A DNA stretch of 64,000 bases from Pseudomonadota bacterium (lineage in GTDB: Bacteria > Pseudomonadota > Alphaproteobacteria > Caulobacterales > Caulobacteraceae), in NCBI GenBank assembly GCA_020161365.1, contig JAIUNU010000005.1, forward strand, positions 1-64,000, given 5' to 3'. A program made the position numbers and the translations under genes. The notes beneath the pieces are model-generated. The model was not told where the DNA came from. It did no database searches and saw nothing but the letters and a program-made list of their open reading frames with translations. This document shows, one piece after another, positions 8,788 through 16,031 of the stretch (its first letter is position 1; the number at the start of each line of letters is the position of its first letter).

Positions 8788-11028
8788 TTAGAAGCTTCGC
8801 CCGATCGTGAGCCCGAGCGTGCGAGGCTGGGAGAGTGTGACCGGGACGGGCGCGGAGGGCACATAGGCGTTGGCGAACGTCGCCGCCGAGACGTCGCCGC
8901 GCACATCGAACAGGTTGCGGATGTACGGACTGAAGCGCCACCCGCTGACCAGGGTGACGTCGACGCTGGCGTCGACCGTCTGGTAGGCCTTGAGGCGATA
9001 GAGCGGGATCGAGGGGCTGCCGACATAGCCGGCCTGCCGGTTCCCCACGTGTCGAAGCGCGAGCGTGAAATCCGCCGTCGCTCCACCGCTCAGCTTAGCG
9101 CGGTAGTCGATCAAGGCCGCAAGACTCAGGCGCGGTGAGAGCGGCAGACGTGCGCCGACATACCCAACCCCCAGGGCCGGAGCGACCGTGGTCAGCTTGG
9201 CGTCGGTATAGGCCCCCGACAGGGTCATGCCGACTCCCGCCCGGCTGCGCCATGACAGAGCGAACTCTGAGCCGCGAACGCGCGCGTCGCCGCCGTTCAC
9301 ATACTGGTTCACGCCGTTGACGTTGACCACGAGCTGGATCTTGCTCCAGTCGATCTGATAGCCCGTCACGGAGATCAGCCCGCGGCCGTCGCCGAAGCTC
9401 TGCTTGACCCCGACCTCGTAGTTCCAGAGCTGGTCGGACCCGAAGCTGGCGTTCCCAGACCCCGAACCGAAGACGATATTGGGTCCGCCCGGTCGATAGC
9501 CGCTGGCCGCGCGCGTATAGACCGTCGTCGCCGAGGTCGGGCGGTAGCGCAGGTTGAAGAGCCACGTGGTCGTGCTCTCGTCCGAGCTCGCCTGGCTGGT
9601 GATCACCCCGAACGGGTTGGTGGGATTGTTGCCCAGCCCCCAGGCGCGCTGGACGTAATCGAGCTTGTTCCAGCTCTGGCGCACGCCAATCGTCGCGTCG
9701 ACCGTGCGCGAGAAATAGACCGTGGCGTCGCCGAACAGGGCGAGTTCGCGTTGGACGCTGGGAATATCGAAGCTGCCGATCGGAACGCCGAACAGATAGC
9801 CGTCGCTGCTCGCGGCGTTGGTGAGGCCGACCTGTTGGCGGGTCTTCTCGCGGGAATAGAACCCTCCGACCACCCATTCGAGACGCTTGTTGTCGATGGA
9901 GGCCAGGCGCAGCTCCTGGGTGAAGCGCCGCGTGCGAACGTCGGTGGTCAGGCGAAACGGATTGCTGCCGGCCACCGGGCCGAACAGGGCGGTGACGATC
10001 GCGCCATAGGTGATGCTCTCATCAGATATCGCCTTGAGCCGGTTATCCTGCCAGGCGGTGACCGTGGTCAACTTGGCCTTGCCGAGGTCGAGGTCGCCCA
10101 CGCCGGAGACCAGCGCCAGCGACGCGCGGCCGCTTTCGGGCGTGGCGTTGGATTGGTTGTAGGCGCCGCCCGTCGGACGGCCGGTCGACGGATTCTGGAA
10201 CTCGACCGCTGCGCCGTCTGTCTTGACGCGCTGTCCAAAGGCGTTGAGCCGGAGGCGAAGACGCGGCGTCAGCGCGCCACCTATAGAAAGGCGACCCCCC
10301 AGTACCTTCGAGCGGCCCAGATTGTCGCGGCCGTGCGTCGGGTCATCGATGAAGCCGCCGTTGTCCTCGTAGACGCCGACGGCGCGCAACGCGAAGTCAT
10401 CGCCGAGCGGAAGATTGGCCATCGCGCGTCCGGCCCAGCTGCCCGCACCATGCTCGGTATGGCCGCCTTCCGCCTCGATCCGTCCGCTGGGCGCGCCGGC
10501 GTCGGGCGTGGCGGTGATGTATTTGAGCGTGCCGCCCAGCGCGTTGGCTCCGTAGAGCGTACCCTGCGGCCCATTGAGCACCTCGATGCGGTCGAGGTCG
10601 AAGAGTCCGATATTGAGCGCCTGCGCGCCTTGGCCAAACTGCGTGCTGGAGCCGATCGGCACGTCGTCGACATAGAGCCCGATAGCGCTGCTCTGCTGAG
10701 AGCCTCCGGTGGTGACGCCGCGAATGACGACCCGGTTGGTGCCGGGCGACGTGCTCTGAAAGCTGACACCCGGGGTGAAGGCGGCGAAGTCAGCAAGGTT
10801 GCGGGCCTTGAGCTTTTCCAGCGTGCCGCCGTCGACAGCGCCGACCTGACCCGCGACGTCCACAAGTCGTTCGGCCCGCCGGCTGGCGGTCACCACGATC
10901 TCGTCGACCTGAACCTGCGCGCCGGCGTCGCCGACCTGAACGGTTGACTGCTCCTGCGCCCATGCCGCCGCAGCGTCTGTCAGACAAGCGCTGGCCAGCA
11001 GTAGGCCCATCAGGGTGTTTCGACGCAT
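8788..11028 (-). CDS. TonB-dependent outer-membrane receptor (esterase operon)
   Basis: A 746-aa receptor with a signal peptide ending near AAAAWAQ (residues 1-26), a TonB-box-like VDEIVVTAS, a plug domain with GVSFQSTSP and VVIRGVTTG, the YVDDVPIG and LNGPQGTLYGANALGGTLKY segments, and a C-terminal beta-barrel ending in the aromatic LTIGRSF. It lies 61 bp downstream of the tannase gene in the same direction, so it may import products or substrates of the lipase and tannase. ATG 11028 is preceded by GGGGAGGA. The longer reading to 11343 has no signal peptide and is rejected. The ligand is unknown. Confidence 0.9.
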   Translation of the reverse strand: MRRNTLMGLLLASACLTDAAAAWAQEQSTVQVGDAGAQVQVDEIVVTASRRAERLVDVAGQVGAVDGGTLEKLKARNLADFAAFTPGVSFQSTSPGTNRVVIRGVTTGGSQQSSAIGLYVDDVPIGSSTQFGQGAQALNIGLFDLDRIEVLNGPQGTLYGANALGGTLKYITATPDAGAPSGRIEAEGGHTEHGAGSWAGRAMANLPLGDDFALRAVGVYEDNGGFIDDPTHGRDNLGRSKVLGGRLSIGGALTPRLRLRLNAFGQRVKTDGAAVEFQNPSTGRPTGGAYNQSNATPESGRASLALVSGVGDLDLGKAKLTTVTAWQDNRLKAISDESITYGAIVTALFGPVAGSNPFRLTTDVRTRRFTQELRLASIDNKRLEWVVGGFYSREKTRQQVGLTNAASSDGYLFGVPIGSFDIPSVQRELALFGDATVYFSRTVDATIGVRQSWNKLDYVQRAWGLGNNPTNPFGVITSQASSDESTTTWLFNLRYRPTSATTVYTRAASGYRPGGPNIVFGSGSGNASFGSDQLWNYEVGVKQSFGDGRGLISVTGYQIDWSKIQLVVNVNGVNQYVNGGDARVRGSEFALSWRSRAGVGMTLSGAYTDAKLTTVAPALGVGYVGARLPLSPRLSLAALIDYRAKLSGGATADFTLALRHVGNRQAGYVGSPSIPLYRLKAYQTVDASVDVTLVSGWRFSPYIRNLFDVRGDVSAATFANAYVPSAPVPVTLSQPRTLGLTIGRSF

Positions 11029-11089
11029 TTTATCCTCCCCATTTCGTATTATGCTGTTGTTTTTATTGATCACTGACGCGCGGCCGCGC

Positions 11090-12637
11090 TCAGCGGCGGC
11101 ATCGGTAGTGCTCGGCCTGGTCGGGATCGCCGCGACCGTCCCAGCGGGCGACGGCGGGGTAGCGACAGACCGGCCGCGCGGAGATCTTGCGCCCGGCGGG
11201 CAGTTCCATCGCCGCCGCCAGTGGCGAGCCGCTAAATCGGGTTCCGAGCACCTCGGACGGCGCCTGTCCGGCTTCACGCCAGAGTTCGAGCGCGCCCAGC
11301 ATGTCGAGATGGTGAGGTCCGACGCCGCCGGCGCAGTGGCCAAGACCGGGGACCATGAACAGCGCCAGCGTCTCGTCAGCCGCGCGGCGTCCCATGCGTT
11401 GCGCGACCGCGTCGCGCCAACGAATGCTGCCCAGCGGATTGACGCCCGCGTCGGCCCAGCCGTGATAGAGGATCAGGCGTCCGCCCCGTCGGCGGAACGC
11501 CGAGAGGTCGGCTGGCGGCGCGTCCACGCCGTTCGCGCGGAAGGTCGCGCGCACCTTCGGCGCATCGCGAACCAGATCGAAATCGGCGATGCGCCATGCC
11601 GGGTCGCGCAGCATCATCCCGCCGATGGTGCCCTGCAGGAAGTAGCGATGGCGGGCGTTGGGCCCCACGATCCAGGCGGCCCAGCCGTCCGGCGTCGCCT
11701 CGGCGCCCGTCGGCGTTCCAGCCAGGCCCGGTGGTCCCCGATAGATCGCGCGCGCCGCCTTCAGCTTGGCCGGCGTCAGGCATCCGCTGGACTGTCCCGG
11801 TCGACACGCCAGGGCGCGCGGCTCGAAGCGGCAGCGGCGTGGATCGGCGATGATCCCGTCTGACTGGCCGTCCTTGGCGTCGCAAGCCGCCAGCCTGGCT
11901 TTACCGAGTAGCTGCAGGTCGGCCTCGTCGAGCATCGCGCCCGGGCGCGCCAACTGTTGCTGCGTCCAGGCCGCCGCGAGCAGCAGGCCGCTATAGTCGG
12001 CCGGCGGCGCGCCGGCGATGACGCCGTCATAGTCGGCGGGAAAGCGCGTGGCCGCCGCCAGGGCCTCACGTCCGCCGCTGGAGCAGCCGTGGAAGTAGGT
12101 CAGCCTCGCCGCCGCTCCATAGTAGGTCGCCAGGATCGTCTTGGCCGCGGCGGTCGAGGCGTGGTCGGCGCGCCAGGCGAAGTCCGTCACCGCCGTGTCG
12201 CGCGCAAACCATGTCGGATCAGCCGCATCGTGGCCCATGTCGTTGCCGACCGCAGCGTAGCCACGGGCGACGGCGGCCCGCATGGTCAGCATCGGGTCGG
12301 ACAGGCTGCCGCCAAAGCCGCCGTTGCCGGCCGCCAGCAGTTTGCCGTTCCAGCCGCTGTCCATGGGCAGCCAAAGCTCGGCGCGGATGGTCGACCCGGT
12401 GACTGGTGACAAGGTCATCGCCACCCGGCACAGCCGGCGCGGCAGGGGCAGCTTTGATGGGAAAGCCAGACCGGTCTCGAAGCCGTCTTCCGGCGTCACC
12501 GGACGCGCCGAGGTGATCCGTCCGTTCACGATCGGCGCCTGGGTCAGCGCCGCGCAGCGCGCTTCGTCGGCGGGCTGACCAGCCGGGCCAGCCAGAGCCA
12601 ACAGGCCAAGGCCGAGAAAGCCGCTCAGCGCGTCCAC
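11090..12637 (-). CDS. Tannase/feruloyl esterase-family serine esterase
   Basis: A 515-aa exported alpha/beta hydrolase of the tannase family, which cleaves aromatic esters such as tannins or feruloylated sugars. A hydrophobic leader spans about residues 1-20. The nucleophile elbow is HGCSSGGREAL, the acid lies in LYHGWADAGVNP, and the histidine in PGLGHCAGG; the two cysteines flanking Ser and His (GCS and HC) are the family's neighbouring disulfide pair. The start lies 2 bp after the lipase stop and the TonB receptor follows, so the three genes look like one operon. A sugar-ester or short-chain ester substrate is possible too. Confidence 0.88.
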   Translation of the reverse strand: MDALSGFLGLGLLALAGPAGQPADEARCAALTQAPIVNGRITSARPVTPEDGFETGLAFPSKLPLPRRLCRVAMTLSPVTGSTIRAELWLPMDSGWNGKLLAAGNGGFGGSLSDPMLTMRAAVARGYAAVGNDMGHDAADPTWFARDTAVTDFAWRADHASTAAAKTILATYYGAAARLTYFHGCSSGGREALAAATRFPADYDGVIAGAPPADYSGLLLAAAWTQQQLARPGAMLDEADLQLLGKARLAACDAKDGQSDGIIADPRRCRFEPRALACRPGQSSGCLTPAKLKAARAIYRGPPGLAGTPTGAEATPDGWAAWIVGPNARHRYFLQGTIGGMMLRDPAWRIADFDLVRDAPKVRATFRANGVDAPPADLSAFRRRGGRLILYHGWADAGVNPLGSIRWRDAVAQRMGRRAADETLALFMVPGLGHCAGGVGPHHLDMLGALELWREAGQAPSEVLGTRFSGSPLAAAMELPAGRKISARPVCRYPAVARWDGRGDPDQAEHYRCRR

Positions 12638-12639
12638 GC

Positions 12640-13833
12640 TCAGCTGTCCTGCCCACAGGCGGCGGCAGGCGCGCCGCCCGCGATCATCCGTCGCACGAAG
12701 GGAATGGAATGGGCGAGCGAGGCGTTCACGGCGCCGCTGTGATCGAGTCCCTTGTACACATGGTGCTCGACACGCGAGCCGGCGTTGCAGAGCTGCGCCG
12801 CGAGCTCGCCCTGGCGAGCGGGCTCGACATCGATATCGCGCTCGCCCGTACCCATGAAGATCGGGGTGGGAATGGCGTAACGGGGGAAGGCGACGAGTTC
12901 CATTCGCTGGGCGAGCATCCCAAGGGCTGTGGGGGCCAGGACATTTCCCCAGTTGAGCCCGGCGCTCAGCACATCGCCGCTTAGCGCGTCCATGCAGCGG
13001 CTGTTGGCCAGGGCCAGCAGCGGCATCGCCTTGGAGCTGAGCAGCTGGTCGGCCTTAGCCGAGCGGTCGGCGGCCATGAACGACAACGCGAGGTAGAGAG
13101 CATAGGCGGAGGTGGCGTCCACCTCGGCGGAGCTCCCGCCAGAAGGTTGGGTCGCGCGTGGATAGACTGCGGCCGCGCCTGTGGCCACTGTCGCGACCAC
13201 GTTGAGATCCGGCGCATACTCTGGCGCCAGGCCCGCTGCGGCGATCACTGCGCCGCCGCCCTGCGACTGGCCTACCAGGACGATCTTGTTGGCCAGCTCG
13301 CGACGTTCCCGAACGACGGCCCGAGCCGCGTCCAGCACCGAATAGGCCTCGGGGCGCGTGGCGAGGTAGGGGTGGGCTCCTGGCGTGCCCAGGCCCTGAT
13401 AGTCAGTGGCGACCACCGCGAAGCCCTGTCGCAGCCAGGCAGAGAGATAGCTGACGTCGCGCCAGGACCGTCCCGCCCAGGACGGCGCGCAGATATCGGC
13501 GACGCCGACGGTGCCGTGCGCCCAGGCGACGACCGGCCAGCCGCCTTCGGGTGGTTGGCCTTCCGGCAGGAACAGGGCGCCCGATACCGCCAGCGCGGTC
13601 TTGCCGTCCAAGCCGTCGGTCGAGCTGTAGAGAATACGCTGGCCAGAGCCCGCGCCTGGCAAGATCAGCGCGGGCTCTAGCGGCTCGGCGCGCAACAGCG
13701 CGCCGGCGCGGGCGGGGAGAGGTTTCGCCCACGTATAGAAGGACGACACGCGGCCATCGCTGGGATCGGCCCCAGCGATCGACGGGCTGATGACGGCCAG
13801 CGCCATGGTCATCCCTAAAAGACGTCGTTTCAC
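12640..13833 (-). CDS. Secreted lipase/esterase (secretory lipase family)
   Basis: A 397-aa exported alpha/beta hydrolase like the LIP secretory lipases. Its signal peptide runs from GTG 13833 through about SPSIAGA. Family features are VAWAHGTVGVADICAPS, ATDYQGLGTPGAHPYL, the nucleophile LVGQSQGGGAV, the acid region PIFMGTGERDIDV and the histidine in KGLDHSGAV. GGGGAGACC just upstream sets GTG 13833; the reading frame extends to 13959 but that part is polar, Ala/Arg-rich and without a leader. It is the first gene of the lipase-tannase-receptor operon, downstream of the palindrome at 13947. Confidence 0.82.
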   Translation of the reverse strand: MKRRLLGMTMALAVISPSIAGADPSDGRVSSFYTWAKPLPARAGALLRAEPLEPALILPGAGSGQRILYSSTDGLDGKTALAVSGALFLPEGQPPEGGWPVVAWAHGTVGVADICAPSWAGRSWRDVSYLSAWLRQGFAVVATDYQGLGTPGAHPYLATRPEAYSVLDAARAVVRERRELANKIVLVGQSQGGGAVIAAAGLAPEYAPDLNVVATVATGAAAVYPRATQPSGGSSAEVDATSAYALYLALSFMAADRSAKADQLLSSKAMPLLALANSRCMDALSGDVLSAGLNWGNVLAPTALGMLAQRMELVAFPRYAIPTPIFMGTGERDIDVEPARQGELAAQLCNAGSRVEHHVYKGLDHSGAVNASLAHSIPFVRRMIAGGAPAAACGQDS

Positions 13834-13946
13834 CTGTTGGTCTCCCCCTCGACGGCGCCGGGCGGCGCCCGCGCCTTTCGACGCCGCCGACACCGGCGCT
13901 TCAGCCGCGACGGGATCGCACGCGGCCCCGGCTGGCTTTTCTTGTT

Positions 13947-13965
13947 TTTTAGATTTCATCTAAAA
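13947..13965. promoter_or_regulatory. 19-bp perfect palindrome, likely operator of the lipase-tannase-receptor operon
   Basis: TTTTAGAT-TTC-ATCTAAAA is a perfect inverted repeat in an AT-rich pocket, 114 bp upstream of the lipase start. AT-rich flanks (AATAGAATTATTG) suggest the promoter lies here. No dedicated regulator gene is adjacent, so the binding protein is unknown. Confidence 0.5.
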
Positions 13966-14032
13966 TAGAATTATTGTCAATCACGACCGTCGACCCTGCC
14001 CGTGATGGTCGAAGAGGCCCTGACCTCGGGCG

Positions 14033-15955
14033 CTAGCGCGGGGAGAGAATCTGCCCGAGGCGATCGGGCGTCTGGGGCAGGCGGCGCAAGTGCGGGTAAC
14101 GGGGGCCGCCGTGATAGGCGACCCTGACCACGCGGTCCCGATCATCAGCCCTGACCCCCAGAACAATGGCTGACGCGCCCGGCCTGGCGGCTGCGGCGAT
14201 CGCGGCCTTCAAGGTGTCGGGGGCGTAGGGCTTGCCGTTGACCTTGACGATGCGGCTCCCGGCGATCACGCCCGCGCGGAACAGCGGGCCGTCCCAGAGA
14301 GCCTCCTTGACCGCGCCGTCCCAGCCGATCTCAGCGCCCAGCGAGAAGGTCAGCAGGCTGGTCTCGGCGTCTTTCTCATAGGCTGTGACATAGGCCGAAG
14401 GCTGGGCTTCGAAGACCAGGCGCCAGCCGGCGCGCGTCAGGCCATCCAGCGGGGCGCGATCATGGCTGTCCAGGCGGGCGTTGATGAACGCGGCCCAGTC
14501 GTAGGGCGTGACCGCGTTCAGCGCGCTGAAGACGTCCTCGACCTCGTAGGTCGAGACCGTCATGTCGCCGTCGTCCACCCCGAAGAACGCCCGGGCGAAG
14601 TCGTCCAGCGACTTGGCGCCGTGGGTGCGTTCGCGGATCAGCGTATCGACGTCCAGCCAGAGCAGCTGGCCTTCCTCGTAGTAGTCGAGCGATCGCAGCC
14701 AGCTGGTGGAGCCCGTGCCGCCGGCCGAATTCATGATGTAGGCGTTTGTCGTGTCGCGCAGGCTGCGCCAGCCGCGCCCCGGCGTGGCTTCGGCGTTGGC
14801 CGCGATCAGGGCGAGCCGCTGGCGCATCTGCTCGGAAGAATACAGGCCCGAACGCGTCGCCAGCGTATCGCCGTAGTACTCGGTCAGCCCCTCATAGACC
14901 CACAACAGGCTGTTGCGCATCGGCGTGGTGTAGTCAGGCGTCCATAGATCCGCCGGGCGGCGGTGCTTGCCGTTCCAGGCATGGACATATTCGTGGGCCA
15001 GGATGTCTCGCCCGGTGAAGGCGGTGTCCCAGGCGGTGAAATAGCCGGCCGAGCTGTACCCGTTCTCGCTGGATCTCTGGTGCTCGGCGCCCAGGTAGCC
15101 GACGGCGGGGTTCAGGCTGAGCAGGAAGTCGTAGTGGTCGAAATTCCGCGCGCCGCCGAACAGCTTGTCCGTCTGCTGGACGAGCCGACGATGGATGTCG
15201 ATCTGCGCGGGCGTGGCCTTCAGGTCCTTGGGCGAGTCCGCGAACACGGTCAGGCGGACGGGCCGGCTTGCGCCAGGATCGAGATCGAAGGCGGCCTTGT
15301 GACGCCCGGCGTAGACCGGTGAATCCATCAAGGTCTCGAAACTGGTGGGCGCGAAACGCGTCGTCGCCCCATCGGTCTCGGGCCCGTCTAGTGCGGTGGC
15401 GAGGGTCCAACCGGTCGGGATGGTCAGCGTTGGTCGGACCTTGATCCGACTGACCTCGTAGCCGGCGGGATACAGCGCGACGGCGGTCCATTTCAGCAGC
15501 ACGAGGTTTGGGGTGACGGCGATCCGAACCGGTCCGCCGGGCTGTGCGGTGGGCTGCTCCAGACGAACGGTGAGGGACTGGACGCCGGCCGGGACATCAA
15601 TGTGGAAAGCGGTCATCTCGACCGGATCGCGCCGCCACGCCAGCCGCCGGCCGTCGTCGGTCGTGACGGTGAAGCCGCTCATCAGCACGATCTGGGCGCT
15701 GGGCGAGTGCTCTCCCGGGATCCACTTGGGAAGCGACAGCACCAGCGGGCCGGGCGAGACGGGAAGGGTCTCTGTGACCCGGAAGACCTTGCGCGTCGTG
15801 TCGCTGACGTCGACCTTGAGGTCGATCACGCCCGGATAGTCCACAGCCCGCGCGATCGGAATCGGCGGGGTCGGAGGGGGCGCCTTGGGGGCGGCCAGCG
15901 CCGCCGAAGCGGTCGCCAGCGCCAGGCACGCGGCCAATGCCAGCTTGGACGTCAT
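14033..15955 (-). CDS. M61-family metallopeptidase (glycyl aminopeptidase-like) with PDZ domain
   Basis: A 640-aa exported zinc aminopeptidase. The signal peptide is MTSKLALAACLALATASAAL followed by AAP. An N-terminal beta domain spans about 25-240. The catalytic HEYVHAWNGKHRRP (HExxH with the family-specific WNGK) is followed by YEGLTEYYG, providing the third zinc ligand. The C-terminal PDZ domain contains LFRAGVIAGSRIVKVNGK. M61 enzymes release N-terminal Gly/Ala from peptides in the periplasm. AGGAG precedes ATG 15955. It lies 76 bp downstream of a TonB receptor, separated by a strong hairpin, so receptor and peptidase probably work on the same peptides. Confidence 0.9.
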   Translation of the reverse strand: MTSKLALAACLALATASAALAAPKAPPPTPPIPIARAVDYPGVIDLKVDVSDTTRKVFRVTETLPVSPGPLVLSLPKWIPGEHSPSAQIVLMSGFTVTTDDGRRLAWRRDPVEMTAFHIDVPAGVQSLTVRLEQPTAQPGGPVRIAVTPNLVLLKWTAVALYPAGYEVSRIKVRPTLTIPTGWTLATALDGPETDGATTRFAPTSFETLMDSPVYAGRHKAAFDLDPGASRPVRLTVFADSPKDLKATPAQIDIHRRLVQQTDKLFGGARNFDHYDFLLSLNPAVGYLGAEHQRSSENGYSSAGYFTAWDTAFTGRDILAHEYVHAWNGKHRRPADLWTPDYTTPMRNSLLWVYEGLTEYYGDTLATRSGLYSSEQMRQRLALIAANAEATPGRGWRSLRDTTNAYIMNSAGGTGSTSWLRSLDYYEEGQLLWLDVDTLIRERTHGAKSLDDFARAFFGVDDGDMTVSTYEVEDVFSALNAVTPYDWAAFINARLDSHDRAPLDGLTRAGWRLVFEAQPSAYVTAYEKDAETSLLTFSLGAEIGWDGAVKEALWDGPLFRAGVIAGSRIVKVNGKPYAPDTLKAAIAAAARPGASAIVLGVRADDRDRVVRVAYHGGPRYPHLRRLPQTPDRLGQILSPR

Positions 15956-15977
15956 GCGAGATCTCCTGGCGGGGGTC

Positions 15978-16008
15978 GCCGAGGCGGTCGCGTCGCGACC
16001 GCCTCGGC
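15978..16008 (-). terminator. 14-bp hairpin between TonB receptor and M61 gene
   Basis: GCCGAGGCGGTCGC at 15978-15991 pairs perfectly with 15995-16008 across a 3-nt loop. It lies after the receptor stop and before the M61 start. It lacks a T tract, so it may attenuate transcription or stabilise the upstream receptor mRNA rather than fully terminate. Confidence 0.5.
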
Positions 16009-16031
16009 ATGAGGTCACGCGGGTTGTGGTC

